Numbered from the stretch's first letter, positions 1 through 9,092 are shown. The stretch: 64,000 nucleotides of DNA from Methylotenera_A sp040387035 (GCA_040387035.1 JAZKEN010000003.1:40138-104137); one strand, 5' to 3'. The notes: generated by a model not told the origin, from the letters alone. Translations and numbers: made by a program.

Positions 1-597
1 AAAACCTTAACGCCGCTATTACCTGCGAATGCGGCCAGGCAACCCTTGATTATTTCAATAGCGGCAGGCATTCGCTTGATGGACTTAAGCCGCTGGCTGG
101 GCGGCTATCCAATCATTGTGCGCGCCATGCCTAATACGCCAGCGCAGATTCAAGCAGGCGTCACGGGCTTATATGCCTTACCGCATGTTTCCAAAAAACA
201 TGTCGCGCTAGCCGACCAAATACTAAAAGCGGCGGGCAGCACTATCTGGCTGGACTCTGAAGAAAAACTGGATGCGGTTACCGCTATTTCCGGCAGTGGT
301 CCTGCTTATGTGTTTTATTTTATAGAGGCTTTGCAAGCGGCTGCGTTGAATTTAGGCTTAAATGAACAGCAGGCCAAAGAACTCAGCATTGCCACTTTTA
401 AAGGCGCCAGCTTGTTGGCCGATGCCAGTACAACGCCGATTGAAACCTTACGTATGCAAGTGACCTCAAAAGGTGGTACAACGGAACAAGGCGTATTGAG
501 CCTGCAAAACTCAGAGGTGAAACAAGCCATTATGCTGGCGGCGCAAAAAGCCTGTGAGCGCGCAAACACCCTGGGTAACGAATTAGGCAAAGACTAG
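1..597 (+). CDS. proC: Pyrroline-5-carboxylate reductase, 5'-truncated by the window edge
   Basis: Last step of proline synthesis: NAD(P)H-dependent reduction of 1-pyrroline-5-carboxylate to proline in the cytosol. The reading frame is open from base 1 to the TAG at 595-597, giving 198 residues of a family normally about 270 long, so the N-terminal dinucleotide-binding motif lies outside the window. Visible family signatures are VRAMPNTPAQIQAG, the dimerisation-domain segment SGSGPAYVFYFIEAL and TSKGGTTEQGVL near the C terminus. The next gene, yggT, begins 37 bases downstream on the same strand, the usual proC-yggT pairing. Identification is firm; only the start is missing. Confidence 0.96.
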   Translation, partial: KTLTPLLPANAARQPLIISIAAGIRLMDLSRWLGGYPIIVRAMPNTPAQIQAGVTGLYALPHVSKKHVALADQILKAAGSTIWLDSEEKLDAVTAISGSGPAYVFYFIEALQAAALNLGLNEQQAKELSIATFKGASLLADASTTPIETLRMQVTSKGGTTEQGVLSLQNSEVKQAIMLAAQKACERANTLGNELGKD

Positions 598-634
598 TCT
601 TTAAACTCATCATCATAATTAGGCTTCTATCGAC

Positions 635-1210
635 ATGCTAAGCAGCGCACTACAATTTTTACTGACCACGGTTTTAAATTTACTGACTTTGGTATTTCTG
701 CTGCGTTTTTTTATGCAGCTTTTAAGGGCGCCGTTTAATAATCCATTAGGGCTGATGGTGATTACTCTGACCGATTTTGCCGTTAAACCGGTGCGCAGAA
801 TCATTCCCAGCTTTAAAAAAATCGATCTATCCACTTTGTTGCTGGCTTTAGTCACGCAATTACTATTGCAAATCAGCCTGCTCCTGTTACGCAATTTCCC
901 GTTATTTGTAGCGGGAGAAACCGCCTGGCTTGGTTTTATTGGCTTAAGTTTTTTAGGTGTATTGCGCAGCGCTTTAGATGTGTTCTTTTATGCTATTTTG
1001 TTACAAGTGATACTCAGCTGGGTAAACCCGCACTCGCCTTTTGCGGGCGTTTTAGATATTTTGACAAGGCCGATTTTAAGCCCAATCCGCCGTTTGATCC
1101 CAAGCACAAACGGCTTGGATTTCTCACCCTTGGTTGCCTTGATTTTGCTACAAATGGTGAATATTTCAGTGTTTAAAACCTTGGAAATGCAGTTATCAGC
1201 GCTTTTTTAA
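635..1210 (+). CDS. YggT family integral membrane protein
   Basis: A 191-residue very hydrophobic protein. It shows the internal duplication typical of YggT proteins: two similar halves, each with hydrophobic helices followed by a short motif with PF or PHSPF and then P-I-RR (residues about 32-52 with NNPLGLMV and KPVRRIIP, and about 135-160 with NPHSPFAG and SPIRRLIP). It is an inner membrane protein of the family found next to proC and linked to osmotic stress or cell-envelope processes in other bacteria; the molecular role is not settled. It probably shares a transcript with proC. The ATG at 635 has only a weak ribosome binding site. Confidence 0.9.
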   Translation: MLSSALQFLLTTVLNLLTLVFLLRFFMQLLRAPFNNPLGLMVITLTDFAVKPVRRIIPSFKKIDLSTLLLALVTQLLLQISLLLLRNFPLFVAGETAWLGFIGLSFLGVLRSALDVFFYAILLQVILSWVNPHSPFAGVLDILTRPILSPIRRLIPSTNGLDFSPLVALILLQMVNISVFKTLEMQLSALF

Positions 1211-1310
1211 ACGGCTAAAACCTATAAGAATTAAATACTTAAGAGGGCGAAGATAATAAATGTTTACAGTTTACATTGTGCACAAACCGGATAGGCTTTA
1301 ACTTAATCCT

Positions 1311-1316
1311 TATAAT
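1311..1316 (+). promoter_or_regulatory. Candidate -10 box directly before the dynamin-like gene
   Basis: A perfect TATAAT ends 6 bases before the ATG at 1323, and there is no Shine-Dalgarno-like purine run between them. If used as a -10 element, transcription would start at or next to the ATG and give a leaderless mRNA. No convincing -35 box is seen at the right distance, so this is tentative. Confidence 0.3.
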
Positions 1317-1322
1317 ATCCGC

Positions 1323-3344
1323 ATGATTACGCAAATCTTTGAAGCGAAAGTTCAAGAGTACCAGCAATGGCGTAGTACGCTCAGCCAAACCATTATGGAC
1401 TATCGCGATTGGTTGGCGAAAAGCCCGTATAGCGATACGATTCAAGAGCTGCGGCTTTTTGATATTTTAGAAATGCTAAAACGCGACCAGCTGGTGCTGG
1501 CGTTTTTGGCGGAGTTCTCCCGCGGCAAAACCGAGTTGATCAATGCCTTGTTTTTTGCCGATTTCCTCCAGCGCATGCTGCCCAGTGAGCCCGGCCGCAC
1601 CACTCTGTGCCCTACCGAATTTTTGTGGGATGCCAGCGAAGAGCCTTGTATCAAATTGTTGCCCATCGGCACGCGTGCCAGCGATGATTCGCTGACTTAT
1701 TTAAAAGCCAACAGCAATACATGGCAAAAATTCAGGCTAGACATGGATGCACCCGCTGAAATGCAGGCTGTTCTGCTTAAGTTAATTGAACAAAAAGAAG
1801 TGACAGCAACTGAGGCTCAAACCTTGGGCCTGTTTAATCCACAAGATGGCGGCAGCGAGAATGGGCTTGGCGCATCCGGTATATTGAAAATTCCGGCCTG
1901 GCGGCACGCAATAATCAATTACCCGCATCCATTACTCAAAAGTGGCTTGGTGGTGATTGATACCCCTGGCTTGAACACACAGGGTGTAGAACCGGAGCTT
2001 GCACTCAATATTATCCCGAATGCCCACGCAGTGTTGTTTTTAACGGCAACCGATACCGGTATTACGCAATCGGATATCCAGATTTGGAATAGCTTTATTA
2101 AAGGCCGTACCAAATATAAGTTGGTGGTATTAAACAAAATTGATATGTTGTGGGATGCGCTAAAATCACAGCAGGACGTCGCTAACGAGATTGCCAAGCA
2201 AATCAATATAACGGCCCATCAGCTTAGTGTTTCAGCCGATAGCGTATTTGCGATTTCGGCGCAAAAAGCACTGGTTGCCAAAATTAAAAACGATGATGCG
2301 CTGCTTAAGCAAAGCGGCATTCTTGAGCTGGAAACCGTACTCGGCAACCAGATGATACAGGCTAAACATGAAATTTTAGGCCGCACAATCGCCAGTGAAT
2401 GCAGCGAAATGGTTAAAGCGTCGCGCAAAATCTTGCAACAGCAACTGAACAGCCTGCGCACGCAGGCCGATGAGCTTCGTGGCCTAAAAGGTCAAAATAT
2501 TGATGCCTCTAAATATATGCTGGCAAAAGTGGTTGCTGATCGAAAGCGCTACGAGCTGTCTATTCCCACGTTCAATAGTGCAAATGACAAAATCAGCCTG
2601 ATAGGCAAAAAACTGTTGCGGCATTTAAGTCCCGCTTATATTGAAAGCTCGCTTGCAGCCAGCCGCAAGGAAATGGGCGACAGCTGGACCACAGTGGGCT
2701 TGAACAAAGGCATGCGCAACCTGATGAAGCAGGCGAACGAGCTGGCCGCCCATGTTTCAACAGAAAGCCAGGATATCAAACTAGTTGCCGATAGCATTTA
2801 CCAGGTGTTTGAATCCAAACATGGCTTTGTGGCATTTAATCCGCCGTCACTGGATATGTCTAACTTTATCGACAATATGCAAGCGCTGGAAAAAATCACC
2901 AACAATTTCTGCACCGATCCTATCAACGTGCTCACCGAAAAACATTTTTTGATCCGCAAGTTTTTCTTAGGGCTTGGTGCACAAGCGCGTGCGATTTTTG
3001 CCCAGGCAGAAAAAGACTGCCAGCATTGGCTGGAAAACGTATTGATGACGCTGAAAAATCAAATGGCAGAACGAAAAGCCAGCCTGGATCAACGCTCTAA
3101 AAACCTGATGCAGGCCAAAACCAGCGCAGAAACGCTGGATAATCAACTTGCTTTGGTTGAAGCAGAATATGCAGCCCTGCTAAAACAAGGGCAAAACCTG
3201 GATGTGATGTTGTTGCAGTTGATTAAAACCATCAAGCCCGCCATCAAAACCAGTTTGGCAAAAAGCAATGAAACGCCGCCAGAAAAAGACCCTCAACCCG
3301 CGCCAATGCCAACGTTAAACCTGGCTTCTCCAACCGCGCTTTAA
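1323..3344 (+). CDS. Dynamin-like large GTPase
   Basis: 673 residues. The N-terminal GTPase domain has a P-loop-like AEFSRGKT at 63-70, a switch segment with TTLCPTE at 93-99, the G3 motif DTPGLN at 213-218 and the G4 motif NKID at 271-274. The first P-loop position is Ala where Gly is usual. The C-terminal half is mostly long amphipathic helices with Gln/Lys/Ala-rich coiled-coil stretches (about 375-400 and 590-650), as in bacterial dynamin-like proteins that bind and remodel membranes. The tail (about 650-673) is Pro-rich and probably disordered. No transmembrane helix is obvious. It stands alone, convergent with rng. The fold class is clear; the cellular role (membrane repair, division or phage defence) is unknown. 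Confidence 0.82.
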   Translation: MITQIFEAKVQEYQQWRSTLSQTIMDYRDWLAKSPYSDTIQELRLFDILEMLKRDQLVLAFLAEFSRGKTELINALFFADFLQRMLPSEPGRTTLCPTEFLWDASEEPCIKLLPIGTRASDDSLTYLKANSNTWQKFRLDMDAPAEMQAVLLKLIEQKEVTATEAQTLGLFNPQDGGSENGLGASGILKIPAWRHAIINYPHPLLKSGLVVIDTPGLNTQGVEPELALNIIPNAHAVLFLTATDTGITQSDIQIWNSFIKGRTKYKLVVLNKIDMLWDALKSQQDVANEIAKQINITAHQLSVSADSVFAISAQKALVAKIKNDDALLKQSGILELETVLGNQMIQAKHEILGRTIASECSEMVKASRKILQQQLNSLRTQADELRGLKGQNIDASKYMLAKVVADRKRYELSIPTFNSANDKISLIGKKLLRHLSPAYIESSLAASRKEMGDSWTTVGLNKGMRNLMKQANELAAHVSTESQDIKLVADSIYQVFESKHGFVAFNPPSLDMSNFIDNMQALEKITNNFCTDPINVLTEKHFLIRKFFLGLGAQARAIFAQAEKDCQHWLENVLMTLKNQMAERKASLDQRSKNLMQAKTSAETLDNQLALVEAEYAALLKQGQNLDVMLLQLIKTIKPAIKTSLAKSNETPPEKDPQPAPMPTLNLASPTAL

Positions 3345-3375
3345 GCCATTACATTTTATTCCCAGCCGCTAATGC

Positions 3376-4836
3376 CTAAATCCAGATAATATCAAATGCT
3401 TCTTTGGCATACTGGCTGTCTGGCTGCAAGCTCACGCGTTTTTTAATAAAATCGGAAAGGTTGGCCAGGCTTTGCGATTCTTCATCCAGCAGCATATCAA
3501 TCACTTGCGTGCAGGCAATCACCTTAAATTCTTTGGCGTTAAATTGTTTAGATTCACGCAGTAATTCGCGCATGATTTCATAACAGATGGTTTGCGCGGT
3601 TTTGTGCTCACCACGGCCCTGGCAGACATCGCAAGGCTCACACAGCAGATGCGCCAGACTTTCCCGGGTGCGTTTGCGCGTCATTTCCACCAGCCCCAGC
3701 GAGGTAAAGCCATTAACGCTAATGCGGGCACGGTCAAGGCTTACCGCTTTATTAAGCTCTTCCAATACGGTTTCGCGCTGGCTATCGGTATCCATATCAA
3801 TAAAATCGATAATGATGATGCCGCCCAAATTCCTTAGGCGTAATTGGCGCGCAATGCATTGCACTGCTTCTAGATTGGTTTTGTATATGGTGTCCGATAG
3901 ACTTTTACCGCTGACAAAGCTGCCCGTATTTACATCGACGGTGGTCAACGCTTCGGTTTGGTCAAAAATCAAATAGCCGCCCGATTTTAAATCCACTTTA
4001 CGCGCCAGCGCACGCGTGATTTCAATTTCAATGCTATAGAAATCAAAAATCGGCCGCTCACCCTGGTAGTGATAAAGTGGTTTCACCGCTTTTGAAACGT
4101 ATAAATCCGCAAACTCTTTTAGCTGTACATAGGTTTCTTTAGAATCGACGCGAATGCTCACCGTTTCATCATTCACCACATCGCGCAAAATGCGTCGCGG
4201 CAGGCTTAGATCGTAAAAAACCAATGAGCGCTCACCGGCAGATTGGCTATCGAGTTGGATCTTGGCCCATACTTTCTGTAAATAATCGATATCCGCCAAC
4301 AGTTCGGCGTCGCTGGCGGTTTCTGACATGGTGCGGATAATAAAGCCGCCTGAGCGCTTTTCTGGCAACAAGCCCAGCAGGCGATTGCGCAGCATTTCGC
4401 GCTCTTCTTCGTCTTCAATGCGCTGCGAAACGCCAATATGATCTTGATGCGGCAAAAATACCAAAAAACGCCCGGCGATACTGACCTCGGTGGTCAAGCG
4501 TGCACCTTTGGTACCGATTGGCTCTTTAATCACCTGCACGATAATCGACTGGCCTTCGCGCAACACATCTTGAATCAAGCGTTCGGTCGGCGGCTCACCG
4601 TCAATATGGCATTCCATGATGTCTGCCACATGCAAAAAGGCGGCGCGCTGCAAGCCGATTTCGACGAAGGCGGATTGCATGCCAGGCAAGACACGGCACA
4701 CCTTGCCGCGATACACATTACCCACAATACCGAGTGAAGAGCTGCGTTCAATATGCAGCTCTTGCGCGATGCCCTGCTCTAGCACGGCCACGCGTGTTTC
4801 CTGTGGCGTTACGTTGATTAATATCTCTTGTCCCAA
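3376..4836 (-). CDS. rng: Ribonuclease G
   Basis: Endoribonuclease of the RNase E/G family, acting on 16S rRNA 5' maturation and mRNA turnover; cytosolic. 486 residues, the normal length of RNase G without the long RNase E tail. An S1-like RNA-binding region lies at about 35-125, the catalytic DNase I-like part carries TVDVNTG and DFIDMD (metal-binding aspartates), and a zinc-link sequence CEPCDVCQGRG follows. The start is probably TTG at 4836, because it gives the conserved N terminus (GQEILINVTPQETRVAV) and has GGTAAG 6-10 bases upstream. maf lies 28 bases upstream on the same strand, giving the maf-rng order known from enterobacteria. Confidence 0.95.
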   Translation of the reverse strand: MGQEILINVTPQETRVAVLEQGIAQELHIERSSSLGIVGNVYRGKVCRVLPGMQSAFVEIGLQRAAFLHVADIMECHIDGEPPTERLIQDVLREGQSIIVQVIKEPIGTKGARLTTEVSIAGRFLVFLPHQDHIGVSQRIEDEEEREMLRNRLLGLLPEKRSGGFIIRTMSETASDAELLADIDYLQKVWAKIQLDSQSAGERSLVFYDLSLPRRILRDVVNDETVSIRVDSKETYVQLKEFADLYVSKAVKPLYHYQGERPIFDFYSIEIEITRALARKVDLKSGGYLIFDQTEALTTVDVNTGSFVSGKSLSDTIYKTNLEAVQCIARQLRLRNLGGIIIIDFIDMDTDSQRETVLEELNKAVSLDRARISVNGFTSLGLVEMTRKRTRESLAHLLCEPCDVCQGRGEHKTAQTICYEIMRELLRESKQFNAKEFKVIACTQVIDMLLDEESQSLANLSDFIKKRVSLQPDSQYAKEAFDIIWI

Positions 4837-4864
4837 TTTGCTTACCCTGTTTTATTGTTTATAT

Positions 4865-5449
4865 TCAAAAGCCCAACTTGTTGAGCAGCATGGCCGTTTC
4901 ATACACAGGCAGACCCATCACCCCGCTGTAACTGCCATCAATACGTTTAATCCAATTTCCCGCCAAACCTTGTATGGCGTAGCTGCCTGCTTTGTCTTTA
5001 TGTTCTTGAGTCGCAATATAAGCCCCTATCATAGCATCGCTAAGGGGCATCATCTCTACCAATGTGGTGCTAAGCGCCAACTCAATTTGCTGGTCAAAAA
5101 CAAGGGCCACTGCGGTATATACCTGATGTTGCGTGCCCGATAGTTTTTTTAACATTTGCACCGCATCGGCATCGTCTACCGGCTTACCGAAAATGCTGTC
5201 GGCAAGCGCTACCGAGGTATCGGCTGCCAAAATGGGCATATCAACATGCTGCCCCTTCATCTGCCCCCGAATAGCCAGGGCCTTTTGTTTAGCCAGGCGC
5301 AGCACATAATCAGCCGGCGATTCCCCAGCCAGCTGCGATTCATCAATATCGGCTGGCATCACTACGCAATCAATCCCCATTTGCTTTAAAATTGCTACAC
5401 GGCGGGGGCTTTGTGAAGCTAATATGACTTTTTGAAGATTCATCTGCAT
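4865..5449 (-). CDS. maf: Maf family nucleotide pyrophosphatase
   Basis: Hydrolyses non-canonical or pyrimidine nucleoside triphosphates (dTTP/UTP type in the YhdE subgroup) to monophosphates; cytosolic house-cleaning enzyme historically linked to septum inhibition. 194 residues with the N-terminal signature LASQSPRRVAILKQMG, the middle LAADTSVALAD (catalytic Asp region) and the C-terminal SYAIQGLAGNWI and YSGVMGLP segments. ATGs at 5449 and 5443 are both possible starts. It precedes rng, with which it probably forms an operon. The exact substrate subtype is inferred. Confidence 0.92.
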   Translation of the reverse strand: MQMNLQKVILASQSPRRVAILKQMGIDCVVMPADIDESQLAGESPADYVLRLAKQKALAIRGQMKGQHVDMPILAADTSVALADSIFGKPVDDADAVQMLKKLSGTQHQVYTAVALVFDQQIELALSTTLVEMMPLSDAMIGAYIATQEHKDKAGSYAIQGLAGNWIKRIDGSYSGVMGLPVYETAMLLNKLGF

Positions 5450-5550
5450 TGGTTTTTTGATTTAATTTAACACGGCTAATTTAATATAAACCATACTAAC
5501 AAAGCCTTGCCGGTTCATAAACCTTAACCTCTCAATCTTGGACGAAAATC

Positions 5551-6201
5551 ATGGATTTACTTAATCAAGACTTTGGCTATTTGCTTAAAATCACCATTGC
5601 ACTGCTGGCGATTGTGAACCCTATCGGCAGCCTGCCTGTTTTTATTAGCGCCACCGATGGCTGGAGTAAGTCAGACCGCACCAAAACCGCGCGCACCGTG
5701 GCATTGACTGTATTTATTGTATTAAGTTTGGCCGCATTTATCGGTGATGGCATATTAAGTTTCTTTGGTATTTCCATCCCATCGTTTCAGGTAGGCGGCG
5801 GTATTTTGATTATGCTGATCTCTATTTCCATGATGCATGGCAAGCAAAGTGGCACGCGGCAAACCCTTGAAGAAGCGCAAAGCATGGCGGAGCGCGAAGT
5901 GATTGCCATCGTGCCACTAAGTATCCCGCTGTTGGCCGGGCCGGGGGCGATTTCCAGCATGATCCTGAGCGCGCAGCAGCAGCCTACTGTGCTTGGCCAC
6001 CTGTCCTTGGTTATCCCTGTGCTATTGGTCAGCCTGGTCGTTTGGCTGGTGCTCAAACTTTCCTATAACATCACGCAACGGCTGGGCACCATCGGCATCA
6101 ACATCATTACACGTTTGATGGGGCTAATTCTAGCCGCGATGGCGGTGGAGTTTATCGCGCATGGTTTAATTGGCCTATTTCCGCAATTAGCAAGCAGCTA
6201 G
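5551..6201 (+). CDS. MarC family integral membrane protein
   Basis: 216 residues with six predicted hydrophobic helices and the MarC pattern: IVNPIGSLPVFIS near residue 20-32, then a second half with PLSIPLLAGPGAISSMIL at about 128-145. This internally repeated NP(I/F)G / GPG layout defines the family. MarC was once linked to antibiotic resistance in E. coli, but that was not upheld and the transported substrate is unknown. ATG at 5551 follows a GGACG-like binding site. It is monocistronic between divergent maf and the downstream nudJ. Confidence 0.9.
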   Translation: MDLLNQDFGYLLKITIALLAIVNPIGSLPVFISATDGWSKSDRTKTARTVALTVFIVLSLAAFIGDGILSFFGISIPSFQVGGGILIMLISISMMHGKQSGTRQTLEEAQSMAEREVIAIVPLSIPLLAGPGAISSMILSAQQQPTVLGHLSLVIPVLLVSLVVWLVLKLSYNITQRLGTIGINIITRLMGLILAAMAVEFIAHGLIGLFPQLASS

Positions 6202-6258
6202 CGACCAATTGCATATTTTTAGGTAAAATAAGCGTCTAATCCAAAACAAAGCAATCTT

Positions 6259-6711
6259 GTGAAAAAACAACAATTTAAGCCTAACTCTACGGTCGCTGCC
6301 ATCATTGAGCAGAACGGCAAGTTCTTGCTGGTAGAAGAAACCACCGACAGGGGCAACCGTTTTAACCAGCCCGCCGGGCATTTAGAAGATAACGAAACGC
6401 TATTGCAGGCAGTGATTCGCGAAACCTTAGAGGAATCCGCCTATGATTTTACGCCTAACGCGTTGTTGGGCGTTTACCACTGGAAACATCCGCATAACGA
6501 TACGACTTATCTGCGCTTTGCCTTTATTGGGGAAGTAGGCGTGCATTACGAAAGCCAGGAATTAGACGATGGTATCATCCGCGCGGTGTGGATGAGCATA
6601 GATGAAATCCGCGAAAAAGCGGCATTGATGCGTAGCCCGCAGGTATTAACCTGTATTGAAGATTACTTAAGCGGAAAGAGCTTTCCGCTGGAAGTAATTA
6701 CTAACTTATAG
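6259..6711 (+). CDS. nudJ: NUDIX phosphohydrolase (NudJ-like)
   Basis: 150 residues. The Nudix box lies at about 39-61, with GHLEDNETLLQAVI followed by RETLEESA, fitting GX5EX7REUXEEXG except that the last Gly is Ala. NudJ removes phosphate from thiamine pyrophosphate precursors and nucleoside tri- and diphosphates in E. coli. The start is GTG at 6259; no in-frame ATG is available near it. It lies 133 bases before mnmA. E. coli has nudJ next to mnmA in the same orientation, which supports the subgroup assignment. Confidence 0.85.
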   Translation: MKKQQFKPNSTVAAIIEQNGKFLLVEETTDRGNRFNQPAGHLEDNETLLQAVIRETLEESAYDFTPNALLGVYHWKHPHNDTTYLRFAFIGEVGVHYESQELDDGIIRAVWMSIDEIREKAALMRSPQVLTCIEDYLSGKSFPLEVITNL

Positions 6712-6844
6712 TTCAAAAAAATAGAGAATTCAACGCTTTAAGTCAGGCTAGGCGCGAAAATAACTGAATCGCGCAGCAGATGAATACTGTGTAAGCGATT
6801 AAATTTTTGTGAGTAATAACGTATGACAACAAGGTTTAAATTTT

Positions 6845-7939
6845 ATGAGTAAGAAACGAGTTGTAGTGGGCTTATCCGGCGGTGTGGATTCATCCGTCAC
6901 TGCCCTGCTATTAAAGCAGCAAGGCTATGACGTGGTCGGCCTTTTCATGAAAAATTGGGAAGACGACGATAACGATGAATACTGCTCATCCAAGCAAGAC
7001 CTGATTGATGCGGTTTCAATTGCAGACAAGATCGGTATTGATATTGAGGCGGTAAATTTCAGCGCCGAATACAAAGACCGTGTATTTGCCAATTTTTTAA
7101 GTGAATACGAAGCGGGACGCACGCCGAACCCGGATATTCTGTGCAACGCTGAAATCAAATTCCGCGCATTTTTAGACCATGCCATGAGCCTGGGTGCCGA
7201 CTTAATCGCCACCGGCCATTATGCGCAGGTACGCGAAAATCCCTTAAAACCAGGCCTGTTTCAATTGCTGAAAGCCGACGATGGCAGCAAAGACCAAAGC
7301 TATTTTCTGTATCGCCTCAACCAGGCGCAATTGAGTAAGACGCTGTTTCCATTGGGAAAATACCTGAAAACGGAAGTACGTGAAATCGCACGCCAGGCAG
7401 GCTTGATCAATGCAGAGAAAAAAGACTCGACCGGCATTTGCTTTATTGGCGAACGGCCATTCCAGGAGTTTCTACAACGTTATTTGCCCAAAAAGCCAGG
7501 TGATATCAGGAATGCCGAAGGCAAATTGGTGGGTCAGCATGATGGCTTGATGTATTACACACTGGGCCAACGCCAAGGCTTGAAAATTGGCGGCAGCCGC
7601 GATAGCAACGGTGAACCCTGGTTTGTGGCCGCAAAAGATATGCTAAAAAACGAGCTGATTGTGGTGCAGGGCCATGACCACCCGCTATTGCAAACCGATG
7701 GCTTGACCGCCAGCCAACTGACCTGGATCGACAATGAAGACCCAATTACCAATTGGGTCTACGCTGCCAAAACCCGTTACCGCCAGCCAGATGCACCCTG
7801 CGAAATTGATGCATTGGACAAGGAAAACGTGACGGTAAAATTTGGCCAGAAACAATGGGCTGTAACACCTGGTCAATCGGCGGTGGTGTATGAAAGCAAT
7901 GTTTGCCTAGGCGGTGGCATTATCACCGCCGCAATATAA
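6845..7939 (+). CDS. mnmA: tRNA 2-thiouridine(34) synthase MnmA
   Basis: Transfers sulfur relayed by the Tus system to C2 of the wobble uridine of Lys, Glu and Gln tRNAs, using ATP to adenylate the base. 364 residues, full length. Visible: the PP-loop SGGVDSSV at 10-17, the conserved Cys in NPDILCNAEIKF and the catalytic persulfide Cys in STGICFIGERPFQ (the two residues that form the reaction disulfide), and the C-terminal barrel ending GGGIITAAI. Start ATG at 6845. Transcribed with or just after nudJ. Confidence 0.97.
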   Translation: MSKKRVVVGLSGGVDSSVTALLLKQQGYDVVGLFMKNWEDDDNDEYCSSKQDLIDAVSIADKIGIDIEAVNFSAEYKDRVFANFLSEYEAGRTPNPDILCNAEIKFRAFLDHAMSLGADLIATGHYAQVRENPLKPGLFQLLKADDGSKDQSYFLYRLNQAQLSKTLFPLGKYLKTEVREIARQAGLINAEKKDSTGICFIGERPFQEFLQRYLPKKPGDIRNAEGKLVGQHDGLMYYTLGQRQGLKIGGSRDSNGEPWFVAAKDMLKNELIVVQGHDHPLLQTDGLTASQLTWIDNEDPITNWVYAAKTRYRQPDAPCEIDALDKENVTVKFGQKQWAVTPGQSAVVYESNVCLGGGIITAAI

Positions 7940-7971
7940 TAGTTAAGTTCGGCGGCATTATCACCGCCGCC
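7910..7971. repeat. Short direct repeat of a GC-rich hairpin across the mnmA stop codon
   Basis: The last codons of mnmA (7910-7932) and the bases just past its stop (7951-7971) contain nearly the same 20-base unit, GGCGG then GCATTATCACCGCC, each able to fold as GGCGG...CCGCC. A weaker third copy may begin at about 7989. The second copy sits where a transcription terminator would be, but no T-run follows. Confidence 0.6.
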
Positions 7972-8010
7972 ATTTAATTCAAAAGTTAGGTGGCGTTATT
8001 GTGCTGGTTT

Positions 8011-9077
8011 TTAAAGCAATTTAATGCCGCTTAATTTTTCTGCACAAACATCGCGCACAATGCGCGCCAGGTCTTTGGCGTAAGGTCGTGCCATCANNNN
8101 NNNNNNNNNNNNNNNNNNNNNNNNNNNNNNNNNNNNNNNNNNNNNNNNNNNNNNNNNNNNNNNNNNNNNNNNNNNNNNNNNNNNNNNNNNNNNNNNGCAC
8201 AAACATCGCGCACAATGCGCGCCAGGTCTTTGGCGTAAGGTCGTGCCATCATTTGATTAGTGCCGATTGCATATAATTCGGACCATAGACCTTTAGCACC
8301 AATCGGTTTGGCTGCTACGTAATCGTGTTCTACATAGCTTTGGATGCCCCAGTTGGGTAATGCGGCCAAGCCGCGGCGGCTGGCGACTAGCTGCATAATC
8401 GCAATCGTCAACTCTGCGGTGCGGCGATTAAACGGGATATTGGCGGGCTTTAACACCTGGTGAATCACGTCAATACGCTCTTCAGGTACCGGGTAAGTGA
8501 TCAGCGTTTCACCGCTAAAATGCTCTGCTAATATTCTTGTTTTATTGCGCAAAGCATGGTCAATAGGCAAAACCGCCATGATCTCGAATTTGAATAAGGG
8601 CAGATACTCTAGACTACCCCGCTTATTCGGTAAGCCACCAATCACCACATCCGCCTTGCCAGCATGCAACAATTGCCATGGATCGCTATGAAAACCGGCA
8701 ACCAGGTCAATTTCCACCTCCGGCCAGGCGCGCCTGAATGCATCCATCACCGGTGTCAGCCAATCAAAGCAGGTATGGCATTCCAGTACGATACGCAATT
8801 CACCCGACTGATCGCTTTTCAGCCGAATCAAGTCACGCTCTGATTTTTCAATCAACGGTAACAATTCATTGGCCAGATCCAGCAAGCGCTGCCCGGCTGG
8901 GGTAAAACGCAAACCTTGCGCGCTACGCTGGAAAAGCGTGATGTCGTAGTGCGTTTCCAAGGCGCGTATTTGATGAGAGAGCGCTGACTGCGTCAAGAAC
9001 ACACGCTCAGCTGCCAAGCCAAGTTTGCTGGTTTCTGCAATGGCTTTTAGTGATTTGAGATGACGGATTTCCAGCAT
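8011..9077 (-). CDS. metR: LysR-type activator MetR, split by an artefactual N gap
   Basis: Homocysteine-responsive regulator of methionine genes. The N-terminal winged helix (about 1-60) has the LysR pattern with TQSALSHQIRALE, and the start MLEIRHLKSLKAI matches MetR; ATG 9077 is preferred over the TTG at 9083. The effector domain includes LVAGFHSDPWQLL and LAALPNWGIQSYVE, both MetR-like. The 100 N at 8097-8196 are flanked by an exact 55-base duplication; collapsing it gives an uninterrupted 303-residue protein ending in ARIVRDVCAEKLSGIKLL. It diverges from metE with a MetR box between, the classic arrangement. Confidence 0.92.
8042..8096. repeat. 55-base duplicated contig end (left copy)
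   Basis: Identical over all 55 bases to 8197-8251 on the far side of the N run. It lies inside metR, and removing one copy plus the Ns restores the reading frame. This is an assembly overlap, not a biological repeat. Confidence 0.93.
8097..8196. other. Assembly gap, 100 N
   Basis: Exactly 100 N, the conventional placeholder for a gap of unknown size. The flanks overlap by 55 identical bases, so the true gap is most likely zero. Confidence 0.97.
8197..8251. repeat. 55-base duplicated contig end (right copy)
   Basis: Right partner of the duplication at 8042-8096; both encode the same C-terminal residues of MetR (ARPYAKDLARIVRDVC). Confidence 0.93.
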
Positions 9078-9092
9078 AAGCAATTACCTGTA

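Noticed and set aside
4616..5143. 175-codon plus-strand frame across the rng-maf junction
   Set aside because: Opposite strand to two well-supported genes; no family motifs.
8042..8251. Direct repeat that might be an attachment site or target duplication
   Set aside because: The copies flank a 100-N placeholder, lie within one codon frame and collapse to an intact gene; an assembly artefact.
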